Source: Sarcocystis neurona
Lineage: Eukaryota > Apicomplexa > Conoidasida > Eucoccidiorida > Sarcocystidae
Reading direction: 5' to 3'
Assembly: GCA_000727475.1 (NCBI GenBank)
Contig: KL647303.1
Span: 1,093,211-1,157,210 of the forward strand
DNA: 64,000 bases
This document shows positions 1-11,874 of this stretch, piece by piece; the stretch's first letter is position 1; every line of letters starts with the position of its first letter. The notes below the pieces were generated by a model that was not told the origin of the DNA, searched no databases, and saw only the letters and a program-made list of their open reading frames with translations. The translations under genes and the position numbers were made by a program.

Positions 1-2103
1 TGTCCATGATAGGTAAGGCGTGTGCGCTGCAAGGTCGGCAAGCAGCGTACACGATAGCACCGAAGTGTGAACACTTATTACTTCTACTGAGCCTCTGCTC
101 TGTTATTGCACCCTCAAGCGGAGCGGAGTGCTGTCGGAACACGTAGTCGCTAAAAAAAAAGTGTGTGTTCGCGCAATATCGGGTAGTGGTAGACGGCGCA
201 GCGAATATGAGAGGATGCAGAATATCGGGTAACGACTTCGACTTTCTAGCTTTCCTGTGAATCTATGCAGAAAGCCACTACTTGCCGTTTTTCAGCTTGC
301 TCGCGTGGTACTTCCCCGGAGACCTTGAGATGCGTGTTTCAGTGATGAAGGCCAACTGGTGAGGTACCACCTATACAGGAAACACTACTATTCATGTTGT
401 AGCTATACATGTGGGTAGGAAGCTTCATCACACACTTCGTGCTACGCGCCTGTTGTAAACCAAGTCCACACGTACTGTCTCCTGGTGGTGTTCACAGCGC
501 CTTCTGGCAACACATTCGAGACGAAGAAATGAAGAAGACGGTTGCACTGAACGTCAACCCGGAGCAGGAAGAATGGCGAAGCGCAAAGCTACACATCATC
601 AGCAGCAAAATAGCCGAGAGTAGAGACAGCATGCGGGTCAAAGCAGCGGAGATGATGCGTGCAGAATTGACTGACGTGTATTACGAGCCGCATCTAATGC
701 AGCTGGGATCCATGGATACCGGTAAAGCATTCTTTCCTCTCCCTCCTACGGCGTGTGTACGTAACTTCTTTTCTGTGAGAAAGCAAAACAAATACTTACA
801 CGAGTCAGTTAGTCAGTCATGCTTCTGCTGGCCAGCCTCTGCATTCCCACCCCCCCTTTCTGTCGTACATCCACTGGGAATAGCAGACAAACTCTTGGAA
901 ATTTTCGCATTTAGGAAATATGCGTCGCACACCGTGTCGCCGACCACCGCTAAATGATGTCAACGCAACTGTCATTCCAACGTGTCATACTAACTTGCAT
1001 GCTCCCTGTGTGCGGGTGGACCACTATCAGATGATGAAGAAGACACTTGCTCTCCAGATGCCCACCAAGAGCACAGAGCATCGGACAGCAACGGCGGAGT
1101 CGATAGTCCTAAGTCTCCCAATGACACCAGTCTGCAGTCTCACAAAGAAAGAACAACCAACCAAAGTAAGGAGGCGAATCGGGGGCCAGATGGAGACTCT
1201 CAATCGGGAAACACACCAGCACGCAAGTCCGCGCTGAAAAAGGAGGACAATGACGGGCAAAAAGCCGCAGCTTCTGACCGCTGCTCGGCAGGAAGTGTCA
1301 CTTCCCGGAAAAGCAGCTTACGAGCCCGGTTTGCTGACGAAAGTTTAGTTGATGACACTTCCGTGGAAAAGGGAGTTTTCTCCGGTGTGGAAGATTACCC
1401 GGATAACGGGAGGGCTAGATGCGCTTCAGAGAACTTATCACCGGACCCGAGGACAGCTGACGGAGACTCGAGCCGAAATAAAAATCTCTTTTCTGGGGAC
1501 CCGGAAACTGAAAAACTCGAGCCAGAATCTATTTCCGGCACCTCGGCAGCGGAGAAAGAGCCACACTCACAATCACCAGAAAGTAGAACTGTAAACGCTA
1601 ACGGTGACGCAGAAGATTGCGTGGCAGACACCATCGTTCAAGGAACAGACCATCGTGCTCCCGTAGTGGACTCTGGTGCAAGACTCCCATCTATGGAAGG
1701 TGAACACCTTAGTCAGACTCGTCAGCTTTCTCATGCCAGTGTGCTGTCGGAAGCGGCTAATGGCCTCGGTGAGTTTGTATATGACGAGGCGACTGGTCTC
1801 CTTTTCGACCAGCAAGGCTACGCGTACGATCCTCTCGGAAATGTGACAGCGTACATCGACGAAGCTGGCAATTTACAGCCTTACACCAGCCCAGCCGTGT
1901 ATGGCCTCACCGAGGCAATGGACACTGCAGGTGCTGAGGATGGAGAGGCGCAAAATACCTATCTAGCAGCGAGCACCTCGGATCCGCTTTCCTCCGTTCG
2001 GCCAACGGCCTCAGTAACGAACGGTAGACCGAGTACGGATCACACCCAAACAGCAGGGAATAACGATGAGTTCGGGGGTGACGAAGGAGAACACCTACGG
2101 TAG
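1..2103 (+). CDS. 3' exons of a gene with an OCRE-like aromatic/acidic repeat (5' end outside window)
   Basis: Three exons can be joined: 1-12 (tentative, donor AG/GTAAGG), 498-721 and 1031-2103. The 722-1030 intron is clear: the G at 721 plus AT at 1031 make an Asp codon, and the frame then stays open to TAG at 2103. The middle exon encodes a charged helix (EQEEWRSAKLHIISSKIAE). The last exon starts with acidic DDEEDTC and is a long Ser/Asp/Glu-rich disordered stretch. Near nt 1760-1870 it carries FVYDEATGLLFDQQGYAYD followed by AYIDEAG. This spacing of Tyr/Phe-Asp-x-x-x-Gly units resembles the OCRE motif of RNA-processing proteins such as RBM5/RBM10 and AGGF1. A role in pre-mRNA splicing is an inference from that motif only; no WW, RRM or G-patch domain is visible in this part. 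Codon use is balanced and free of CAG runs, unlike most of the window. Confidence 0.7.
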
Positions 2104-2663
2104 TCCCCTAAGGTTTCTTTGTTTTTGCATAACGCAGGTCGAAGACTCATATCCGTCACGAATTTCACAACTGGGAGTGGCATGATCGTTGCTTAGAGAA
2201 CCATCTTCATATGTTGCACTTCATGAATTTCTCCTCTGCTACTCTAGGGATTCGAAAAGCTAGGAAGATTGTGAGACACACAGTTGTATTTGCTCTATGA
2301 AGAAGATACACGAGTGCGCTCGCGTGTTCTGCCGTCGCTCTGAGCTCGCCATAAGAGATAGACCTGGTATTAAGTCGTGCTTCACACAGGGCAGTCGCTG
2401 ACCAGCGCTGCATGCTTGTGAGGCCACAGCAAATCGGCAGCGAGTACAGACGCGATTTCCTTGTCGAAAGGGCGACGTGGGCTTTTCTCCCTGAGCACTG
2501 CGGCTCAGCTCAGTGAATAGTCAGATAAAATCACGAAAAAACACCTGGGTGGTTCGCGTTCACTATGAAAAACCCTGCTCGTTGTGGAATACTAGAGACA
2601 TTCTTGCCGATGTGGGTATGAACGTGTGTGTGAGGCGGATTGATTATTTGTTGTGTGTACACA

Positions 2664-2940
2664 TATACATATGCGTGCGAGCAAGGCATAGAGGTGATCC
2701 GGAGATCACGACAAAAAGTTAACGGTCAGGACCCTTCATTGCACAGGAGGAACATATGCACAAGAAGTAAGAAATTTTAGACGGAGGCCGCAGTACTACT
2801 GCGTATACATATGCGTGCGAGCAAGGCACAGAGGTGGTCCGGAGATCACGACAAAAAGTTAACGGTCAGGACCCTTCACTGCACAGGAGGAACATATGCA
2901 CAAGAAGTAAGAAACTTTAGACGGAGGCCGCAGTACTACT
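2664..2940. repeat. 140-bp tandem duplication
   Basis: The segment 2664-2800 is repeated at 2804-2940 with a period of 140. I count four differences over about 137 bases, all of them transitions. Both copies include GGTCAGGACCCTTCA and the CACAGGAGGAACATATGCAC stretch. It lies in the gene-poor DNA after the first gene, and no convincing reading frame spans it. Confidence 0.9.
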
Positions 2941-3367
2941 ACGGACCGACAGATTCGCACGGATTCGTGACTATCTCTTTTGTGTCTGCTGCGTTGCAAA
3001 CGAGAGCGGTCCAAGAGTCGCGTGCACCTTAGCTCGGGCTGTATGGAATTACCAGCTCCCAAGCTGACTGGCGTTTCTCTTTGATTCTCTGTAGAGTAAC
3101 GTGCAAAGAACAGAGAAAAACGCCAGCTGTTACGTGCTGGGGGCATTTCGCGCAGCTGCACAAGAACGGCGTACCCACAAAGAAGTAATGATTGATTCAG
3201 CCGAGAGCTGCTCTGGGGAACAAGTGAATCTTTAGCCGGCACCCACGAATCCGCTACCCTCCTTTTAGTGACACAGGCATCGGGGTAAACAGTCACTTGT
3301 TCATGGAAATCCTGCATAGTAGATTCGCGGAAGCGCACCCAAAATCGCGTTTTCCACTCTTCATGGA

Positions 3368-3568
3368 ATGTCCAGCCTTCCTAAGGTGTGCACAAGGTGC
3401 GAGTCCATGCCTCTCTGTCGCGTTTGTAAAGAGACCTACACAGATTTCTTCGCATTGCCTTGTCGGCGAGAGCAGGCCTGTGATGTTCACAAGCTCGACC
3501 CCTGCCAACCTTCGCAGGTTGACGAACCTCCTAAATCATCAGCACTGCTCCTAATCTTCATTGACTGA
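3368..3568 (+). CDS. Possible small Cys-rich protein or exon (66 aa)
   Basis: This ATG-started frame encodes VCTRCESMPLCRVCKETY, then LPCRREQACDVH and DPC. The Cys spacing (CxxC, then CxxC, then three more Cys and a His) could bind zinc. The frame is open upstream to a TAG at 3320, so it could also be an exon. I do not recognise the family. A chance frame is quite possible in this quiet region; two other strands/frames are also open here but look less protein-like. Confidence 0.28.
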   Translation: MSSLPKVCTRCESMPLCRVCKETYTDFFALPCRREQACDVHKLDPCQPSQVDEPPKSSALLLIFID

Positions 3569-4311
3569 TTTTAGCACCACTCTGCCAGCTGGTAGAACAG
3601 CCGTGCCCAAAGTGTAGAAGAAGAACCGAGTGAGGTCGCAGCCGCACACCATCCGCGATCTGGGGGGGATGAAACGACAATTACCGTGTGTGGCGCACAG
3701 GCATCACGCAGTATCAGCGAGTGTCTCACAGCTATCAGCATACAGAGCAGGGGGCGCGTTCGCATTCCACATTGTTTCGCTCCTTCGTATCCGCCGTAGC
3801 TGGGCTGAACTCTACTATGTTCGTATGTTTGTGCGTTGTGTGCGTTGCTCGGCAAGCGGTTCCTCCCCTGGAGTACGGCTAGTTTCGGAGCTGTGCGTAC
3901 GATGGTGAGGGACCTGACCTCTCGTGTAACTGCGGCATCCTTTGTGCCTTGTTCTGATAGACTACCCTGCAGCTCGTTGTTCGTCCTGTAATCTGACAGT
4001 CCATGTCCGCATTCGTAAAAGACGATTTCACTGTATGATTGCGCGTTGCCTGTGCGGCTTGCTAGCCTGCTTGACTGCCGCGCGTAACGTCGAAAATGCG
4101 TAGAAAACTCATCGTTTCCTTCTTAGTCGGGACCGTCCACCCACCAACCGACTCCATTCTGTTGTGATGACTTGGTGTCCACATTCTGGGGGAAATATAT
4201 AGGGAAGTAAGGGGGCTTTATTTCAGCGCGTCGTAGTTCATACTGAAGAAGATCCGTCCAGGCCACGCTGCGCAGGGCAGCAGTAGTACGACCAACGGAC
4301 AGAAGAGCGCG

Positions 4312-4381
4312 GCGGCGCGCGACCCTCAGTGTCATCATTCCAATCGCGCCGCGCACGACCGTCAGTGTCATCACTCCCATC
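4312..4381. repeat. 36-bp imperfect tandem duplication
   Basis: CAGTGTCATCA occurs at 4327 and 4363 inside two near-identical units with a period of 36 (CGCGCGACCCT versus CGCGCACGACCGT at their left ends). No function is visible. Confidence 0.75.
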
Positions 4382-4586
4382 CTTACCACCCCTTCCACTA
4401 CGACACGTTGTAGCGTCTCTCGCTTGAATGTATACTAGTGGCACACGTCCACAATGTCGGAGAGAAGAAGATTCATGGAAGACGCTAGCGTTTTACGTCA
4501 CCGTGCGCCAATAAAACAGAGTCCACAGGATCCGGGGATTCATCAGAATAAAGGCATGCAGCAGTGCTCATAGGGACCCATGCAGC

Positions 4587-4826
4587 TCAACCAGCAAGCG
4601 TCCCTTTCCACAACGAAGCCTTCCTCTGCTTTTCAAGGACAATCACCAGCACCGCCTCGCGTATCATCTTTGGGAACCCATGATTTGGTTGATACTTCTT
4701 CATGGCCAGAATCCGAGCAGTAAGAAATACTGCAGAACGTTTATATGCGTCACTAGGAAGTGTGTGTCGACGCAGCTGCGCAGCGCTGCTCGCTGCTTTC
4801 TTTCCTTCATTCACTGGGCGGAACAT
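4587..4826 (-). CDS. Possible small basic protein (79 aa), unrecognised
   Basis: This minus-strand frame begins with a true ATG at 4826 and ends with TGA at 4587. It encodes a Lys/Arg-rich sequence with a hydrophobic stretch (MIREAVLVIVLEKQRK) and no low-complexity run. Amino-acid use is protein-like, but there is no domain I recognise and no splice evidence. It could be a lone exon or chance. Confidence 0.28.
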   Translation of the reverse strand: MFRPVNEGKKAASSAAQLRRHTLPSDAYKRSAVFLTARILAMKKYQPNHGFPKMIREAVLVIVLEKQRKASLWKGTLAG

Positions 4827-5475
4827 GTAGGTAGAGCTTTATTCAACGAACAGGTTCTGCACTGCCAGGTGGCCCACTTTTATCTGTCGGCGAAATTCTG
4901 TTTTTTTACTACTCGGGTGCAGCTAAACTTCCTTCGCTACATGTATCGAAAGTTCGCCTTTAGTGTACGTCGCGTCGGAGACACAGTCGGAATAAGAACC
5001 TGTAAAGAAGCTGACGTGGTCGTCTCGAACAAGAAACTACCGAAATATTGATGCATAATTCTGGTCGCGTGGGCGTCGTCTTCATCAAGCATCTCGTGTG
5101 ATTCCTCTCGGCCTTTTGTCGGCATAGACCCTGCCGATCTGCCGACGGGCCACGAGGCAATGAGTATACGGTCACTTCTGTTCACTTCACTACCACACTC
5201 GGGTTGCAGATAATGGCCTGCTTAATAAACAGCACGTATGGTCGCGTCTAGATTACATGTGCGGACGTGGAGCTTGATTAAGGCGGTTGCGTGCGGCTCC
5301 ACCTGCTGATGCTGACTGCTCCGCAGTATTGCCGTTTTTCTAGCGTGGTAGGCGGAAAGGCCAACATATACGCAGATGAAGCAGCTCGGTGACGTGTGTT
5401 ACACTGGAAGCCGCTATAATGATAAGCGTGTAGGTATTTCCGTGTTTAACAGGTATTTGTGATCCGTGGGGGAAA

Positions 5476-6318
5476 ATGGGAGCCGCCTGTGGGAAGAGCA
5501 ACGCCAAGAGGCCGAGAAAGCGGCGAGAGGCGCAGGAGCTGGAGGAAACACGGAGGCGCGAAGCAGAGGAGGCTGCAGCAGCAGAGAAACGTCGTCGGGA
5601 GGAAGAAGAAGCGAGGGCTGCAGCAGAAGCACGAGAGAAGGAAGAAAGGGAAAGAAGGGAGAAGGAGGAGCAGGAACAGCGGCAGCGCGAGCGCGAAGCT
5701 GCCGAGGAAGAAGCCCGTCGCAGAAAGGAAGCCGAAGAAGAAGAGCGGAGGCGGCAACAGGCACTAGAGGAAGAACGAGTGCGCGAAGAAGAGAGAAGAC
5801 GACAGCAGGAAGAGGACGAGAGGAAGCGACAAGAAGAAGAGAGGAGGCTAAAGGAAGAACAAGAGCAACGAAGGCGGGAAGAAGAGCAATTCCGACAGCA
5901 GCTGGAAAGGGAGGAGACGGCGAGGCATCAAAAGGCAGAGGAAGAAGCAAGATGGGTAGAGAAAGAAGCAAGAAGGGCACAGGAAGAAGCAAGAAGGGCA
6001 CAGGAAGAAGCAAGACGTGCAGAGGAAGAGAGAAGGCGACAGGAAGAAGAACAGAAAAGGAAGCTGCAGGAGGCAGAAGAGAAAAGCGAAGACTCTGAAT
6101 ATGAATCTCAACGGGACAGCGAACCGAGCTCTATTTCGACGTCAACAACGGAAGGCAAGAAAGGCCCTGAACGCGGCCGTGGCAAAGTTAGGGTAGTTCA
6201 CAAATATGCCGGAATTGTTTCTCAGCAGTGTGGATGCGCACTCGAAGAGACGCACGACGAAAAATCCTGTGAACTGTGTGAATTTACGGACTTCGGAGAT
6301 GTGCCCTTACTCCGGTGA
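5476..6318 (+). CDS. Acylated-type protein with a long charged helix (280 aa, single exon)
   Basis: The start is ATG at 5476, in a good eukaryotic context (AAAATGG). The N-terminus MGAACGK fits N-myristoylation at Gly2 (small residue at the motif's fifth position) with a palmitoylatable Cys5. That is dual acylation, which anchors many apicomplexan proteins to the plasma membrane or inner membrane complex. Residues of roughly 12-205 are almost only Glu, Arg, Lys, Gln and Ala, in EEERRRQ and RRAQEEA units; the latter repeats in tandem near nt 5965-6020. This reads as a long coiled coil or single alpha helix. A Ser/Thr-rich linker follows, then a C-terminal domain with a CxC...CxxC pattern (QQCGCALEE, KSCELCEF) that may bind metal. 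Other frames over this stretch are open only because of the GAA/AGG composition. The exact family is unknown; a peripheral cytoskeletal role is inference. Confidence 0.85.
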   Translation: MGAACGKSNAKRPRKRREAQELEETRRREAEEAAAAEKRRREEEEARAAAEAREKEERERREKEEQEQRQREREAAEEEARRRKEAEEEERRRQQALEEERVREEERRRQQEEDERKRQEEERRLKEEQEQRRREEEQFRQQLEREETARHQKAEEEARWVEKEARRAQEEARRAQEEARRAEEERRRQEEEQKRKLQEAEEKSEDSEYESQRDSEPSSISTSTTEGKKGPERGRGKVRVVHKYAGIVSQQCGCALEETHDEKSCELCEFTDFGDVPLLR

Positions 6319-9300
6319 ATTTACGTGTTCCCCGTATCCTCCCCACTGTGGGCGAAAAAAAGTGGACAGCATTGTTCACCAGGGAAAAGTATGCCAGTTT
6401 GGGGAATGGTGTTTCTGGCCTCTGCAACGTTCTGACTCTAAGAGGATGGTAGTGCCGATGTACCTTTTTAATCTCTTTGGCAGTTGTACGCATCTAAACG
6501 CAACGCCGTCCTTATAAAAAGCTTCCTAAATTTACATATTTAGATGATACACACCACTTAGCTACGCTGGTGAATGACATGCATCTGCCTACGTTCGACC
6601 TTGCGCGCCTTTTAACGCATAGATGCGTAGATGTACACCTGGCGAACGACTGGGACTGAACTCTGCGACAGTATAATAAGTGGTGAGTCTATGTAGGACA
6701 AAGCTGCCTAGGAGCATCTGCAGGTATATTTTATCTGTAACCAAAAGGTTGTAACCTTCTAGTTGTGATTTGAGCCTCCACGAAGAGACGGGGGGTCAGA
6801 CCAAGACAAAACGTTCGATCCCAAGTAAAAGCAAGAAGAGCTCCACTTGCTCAGCAAGTTGTGCTAATCTGCACTTTGTCAACCGCTTCCCTCGTCTTCC
6901 ACCGAGCACGAACCGCCTGTGTTTTTCATCGCTGTGCGACAAATGCGCGTCTTCGCATTGTACGGTTTTTAGTACGTTGTCGTCCACACGCGGGGATTGA
7001 CGTCTTTCCATTATACACGAAGCACGCGTTTCTACACTACTCAGACATACACCTGTCCACACACGCGTACGCGATAAGTACGGAGTACGATTTTCGTATG
7101 AATAGACGCGCGTATCGGTATACATTTTATATTGTAATGCCTAGACAAGCAGGGACGCGTATGGGCCAAAATACGAAACGGATGCGTTAAAAAAGTGTGT
7201 GAGGCCGGCCTTTCATCCTCCAGAGCAACGAAGCACTCGATCTTTTTGAAATTCCTTGCTGCTGTAGCATTTGAGACTTTCTACCCGGACGAGTTAACAT
7301 TCCATACATGACTTAGTGCATTCGCATGCCGATTCGTGTGGGTACGCACGCACAGACAAGTGTGTTCAATGCGTATCGCGGCAGTGGACGGCAGCATCCA
7401 TGCGAAGGACAGTAGCAGCCTACCGACAGATGCCCGCATCCGTCTGAGAAACACACTCAGACTGGGAGGCATCGACTCGGGGGCGTTGCACGTGACTGGT
7501 GGGCCCGTGGAGTAACGGCTCACATACCCTGATACACGAAACGATAGGCACTGCGGGAGCTCTGTACGAAAAAGTGTTAGTCTGAAAACATAAACGTGAA
7601 TGCTTTCATTGGACTCCATATATGTATATACATATGTATGTGTGCAGCTTAATGTCCGCAGGCTCACAACTAGACGAGGACAGTTTTGGAGCGCGCCAGT
7701 CACCTGCTGTACGTGGCAGACACCGGAAAATGCCTCAGCAAAAGAAACTTCGAGTGCGCACACTTTTACTGCGACGCAATTAATATTATGCAGCCTGCAA
7801 TATAGAATAATTAGGGCAGTACACGGCACTGTAGGGTGACAATAATTAGGGTATCACATAGCACTGTAGGACGCATTATACCTCGATGCATATATATATA
7901 TATATATAGATAGATACACATGTATGTCTACCTATGTACACGTACGTACGTCTGTACATAAATCACATGCGCATTGAATATATGTATACGTCTAAGTAGG
8001 ACGCACTCGCGTGCACACCTGCACGCACGCCGCCATCCAGTAGACATCCGCAGATCTCCAAACGAGAGAATGCAAGAAGCGGTAAAACGATTTTGACCGA
8101 ACATATGTGTGCACCTGACGAACACCTAACACACCAGGTTTACGCAAAAAGCAACTTGCGCACTTCCAAACAAGCATTATCTCTCTTGCAATTTCTATAT
8201 ACGCACATGCTGGTAGAAATATATACATATACATATTTTTATATATACATATAAAAAAGTATGTGATGACACAGTCAGCCAAGCTTAAATTACGTCTTCC
8301 GCAAATATGTATATATATATACATATGTGTACTGACACGTATAAGGGTATACGGATACTGAATACATGGAAAAAATCTGGTGGAGCTACGTGCATTTGTA
8401 CGAGCACCTGGTATTGCTTGTATTTGCTACAAAGCAGCACGTTTAACAGAAGCGGGGACGCACACATCTCCTGCAGCAGTGGCAATAACTGTGCACCTGC
8501 TCTCGGATGCAAACGTATGCACGTACGTTAGCATATACCATTTGTGTAAAGTAGCAGCGTAGCTACGAAGACGCTCAAGACAATATATAGCCGCTCTGCT
8601 TGATCAGACAGACACCTAATTATCAGAGACGAATACGCAGATGTTTATCTCTTTCGGGGAGGACATCCGGAGTTTGGTTCTCACAAGTTCACCGGCGGAG
8701 ATACTAGTACCTATATGCTTGCCTCTACGTCAATGTGTATGCATATGATATTCCTGTGTGTGTATGCGTCTCTCTCTATATATCTACGTATATCGATATA
8801 TACATACCTCTAGCTACTCATCTCCTCACTTACATGTACGTGTACTCGCGTGTACGGTGCAGGTGCACCTAGAGCGCTTACCTCCTTTCACAATCATTGC
8901 CAACATACTAGATGTGCATATAGAGTACATACGTATAGATAGTCATATACGTGTATTTAAACTGGCTGCGTATGTCTGCTGTATAAATTCACTTTTTTAT
9001 ACACACAGATCAATACGTATGTACACACAGACTACGAGGAAGTGAACACGCATCCATATATACATGCGTGCACAGACACACACGGACTGACTTAGAAATC
9101 TACACGCGAGCGTAGCACCCTCGATCTTCTTCTCTTTGTGACTCCTTGTACGTACCTATACCGATGTGTATAGCTCCTTATCTCTCGGTACTGTATACAT
9201 GTACACAGGTGTGCGCAGTCGGATACACACACGTTCGTGTAGGGGTCCCCTTTCCCTCCAGTTCTCTAATTCTTCAAACATCCCTATATGCAAACACCTA

Positions 9301-9540
9301 GATATCCACAAACAATACATATATATACACACGTATGTATACAGTTGTGTGTGCTGCGATTATTTTTGTCTATATAAGTCTTCACCAAGTGTGTCTCCAC
9401 AAAGTCCAACGCGCACAAAGAAAGACAGGCGAATGAATTGTTGACGAATCTGCCACCGAGACGTGTTTCTGCTGCTCGATTTGCTCTGCTGCTCCTTCCC
9501 CTCCTCATTTTTCTCCTGCCTTTGTTTCCTCTATATTCTT
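6319..9540. other. Gene-poor stretch with microsatellites
   Basis: No convincing gene was found except the doubtful minus-strand frame at 6796-7011. The stretch 7890-9410 is dominated by TATA, CATA and TACG microsatellite DNA (for example 7892-7920 and 8218-8335). These give many short Tyr/Ile/His frames that I regard as meaningless. Confidence 0.7.
6796..7011 (-). CDS. Possible small charged protein (71 aa)
   Basis: The frame runs from a true ATG at 7011 to a stop at 6796. It starts MERRQSPRVDDNVLKTV, has a basic middle (RRGKRLTKCR), and ends in a Leu-rich amphipathic segment. Composition is protein-like, but no family is recognised and there is no supporting splice site. Treat it as a hypothesis. 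Confidence 0.28.
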   Translation of the reverse strand: MERRQSPRVDDNVLKTVQCEDAHLSHSDEKHRRFVLGGRRGKRLTKCRLAQLAEQVELFLLLLGIERFVLV

Positions 9541-11874
9541 GTCACCTGAGTGATGGTAGGAGACTGCTACACTGAATTCCCGCTAACCTGTGGACGCGAG
9601 AAACGGGCAGCACTACTCTCGACGTGCCCGCCTGTTTTTCGGAGCAAGGCAGGCACGGCACCACACAGCTTCACCTGCGCGCAGTCTCACACTCCACCTG
9701 CTGCTGCCCCACGTAGGGCTGCTTCCCCTGCGTTTCTGGTCTTCCTTACTTCTTTTCATATCTGCTTGCCCTCTTTCTCTTTGTGCTGACGCTGTTCCTC
9801 CGGTATCATGCAGACGAGGGGTGACGACAGTGAAGCAGCTGCTGTTCGTCCTACGAAAAGTGTGGCAACGCTGTTGCTGCTGCTCCTGCTGCAATCCCCC
9901 ACCATCCTTTCGCGTTTTCCCCACACGCGCTGCTTGTGCTGGTGCTGCTCCTCTACTTTTGTTTGCCGCCGCGGCTGTTCCCTCACCACTTCGTGCTGCT
10001 GCTGCTGCTTCCGGCTGCGACACTGCCGCGGTGACAACTGCTGCCTCTTTATTTCGTGCTGCTCCCGCTGTCGCTATCCTTCACGCTGGTGGTCCTGCTC
10101 CTTGCTTCGCATTCTCTGCTACAGCGCTCTTCTTCTTCCCCGCTGCAGCAGCACCACCGTTTCGCACTGGCTGTGACGGAAGAGAGGAGGGCCCTTCCTT
10201 TTGTGGCTACACATTGCACAATTTTCTGCCCCAGGTCGTTTTCGTTCGCACTTTCACATGCTGCGTCTCCTGCATCTGCTACACATCCAGTTTACCTTTG
10301 TCCCGTGTTCTGCTGCTGTGACCGCTGTCACTTCTGCCAGTAAAGCGCGCACCTGCTCCAGCATGTCAGGTGCTCCACGCTGCCTCTGCTGCCGCGATTC
10401 TTTCGCTTCTTCCTTTTCCTTCTCCTGTTGCTGCTCTCTGTTCTTTCCGCTGTGGCCGCTGTACCTCCATCACACTCCCTCCGCAGCAAGCCTAATGACG
10501 CTGCTTTAGATGCTTCGTTTACTCCGCTTGCCGGTTGTTGCTTGTGCTGCCCACACAGCACAAGCATAAGTGCCTTACTAACTGCTGCGCTTTCTTGCCC
10601 GCGCCATTCCTGCGTTGTTGCCGTTTCCGTGTCCTTCACAAATGCTGCTGCCGCCGCTTTCCTCTTTGTTGTTGCTGCTGTTTCTGCACACACGTAACTC
10701 CTGCCTCTGCCCACTGCCTGCACTGAAGAAATTCCTCCTCTTCTCAATCAGCTAGTGTTGCCGCTGATCTGCTGCTGTTGCTCCTTCGTCGCCTGCGGTG
10801 TGAGAGGTAGGAATGGTTTCTGCACCAGCTGTTTCGTTTTTTGCGTCCATACTGCTTTTAATGTGCTGCTGCTCGTGTCTCCGACCGCAGCGAGCTACTG
10901 CTGTTCTGCGTGGGTATGCTGCTGCAGTGCTGCTGTGCTGCTTTGCCATCTTGGCAGTGCTTCTCTGCTTGACGATATTACTGCGATTCTCTGGACGTCT
11001 GCTGCTGGTGCTGCACCTGCTGCTCAGGTAAAGTCCACCGTCCCCATGTCGAATCGCTAACAGCCCCTATTTGCAAAAAGCTCCGCGTAACGCACCCATC
11101 GGCCGATGGGTGCGCCCTGTTGCTGCTGCTGCTGCTCTTTTGCTCCATTATTTCTCGGCTGCTACTGTTCCTGATGACGCTCCTGTCGCCGTTGCTGCCC
11201 TGCTGATAGCGCGTTTCTGTTGGTGTTGCTTCTGGTGCTGTTCTTGCTTCTCTTGGCGCGGCTTTTGCTGTCCTACTGATAGGGCTACTACTGCTGTTTC
11301 AACTCATGTTGTCGCTCGTGTTGCTGCTTCTTGCACTGCTCCGACTGTCCTGCTGGTGCCACTGTCGATCTTGCCGCTGCTGTGGGGGTGCTGGTGCTGC
11401 TGTCGCGGCCTGAGGAGAGAGCGAAGCAGCCGAACTAGCAGCAGCAGCAGCAGCGTGTGTGCCAGGTAGTTCCTACAGAGCATCGCCGCGAAGACGAAGG
11501 CGACTGCCTGCAGCACGTAACCATAACATGCGGCTGGGAACTTTACCTTCTCCTTCCGGACTGCCGCTGCTGCCGCTCCTCGTGCACCTACGGAAGAAGC
11601 AGCTGCTGTTGTTGCTGTTCGCAAGCTGCTGCTACTGGTGTCCTGCACCAGCCCGGGCTGCATTCAGAGTTCCCGAACTGCAGCAGTTGCCGCTTCTGCT
11701 GCGCGTGCAGGACCTCTTACGATTACTGTTGCTGCTGCTCTCAGTCCCCAAGGTGTGAAGCTGCCGCTGCGGTTCCCGCTCTAGCTCCGCGGGGCGGCTG
11801 CAGCAGCAGCTGCTGCCTTTCTGTCTCACATTGCTCTCCCTGCGGCAGCTGCTGTTCCTGCAGCTCCAACTCCT
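9541..11874. repeat. CTG-rich (plus strand) low-complexity block downstream of the large minus-strand gene
   Basis: The plus strand is packed with interrupted CTG/CTT triplets (for example 9860-9900, 10000-10070, 11110-11160). On the minus strand these read CAG, the phase that is coding in the adjoining gene. Short minus-strand frames rich in Gln, Ala, Ser and Arg exist (9613-10023, 10328-10747), but none joins cleanly to the exon ending at 11875. The block could hold further 3' exons, an intron or a 3' UTR. I see no plus-strand gene. Confidence 0.55.

Noticed and set aside
2859..3338. 159-codon minus-strand frame
   Set aside because: Crosses one copy of the 140-bp duplication, with composition unlike the real genes and no splice or family support.
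6813..6822. GTTCGATCCC, a possible tRNA T-arm
   Set aside because: No matching acceptor stem, D-arm or anticodon arm upstream; judged chance.
9590..10321. 243-codon plus-strand frame
   Set aside because: Cys/Leu/Ser-rich composition from CTG repeat and no ordinary protein segments; starts at a non-ATG codon.
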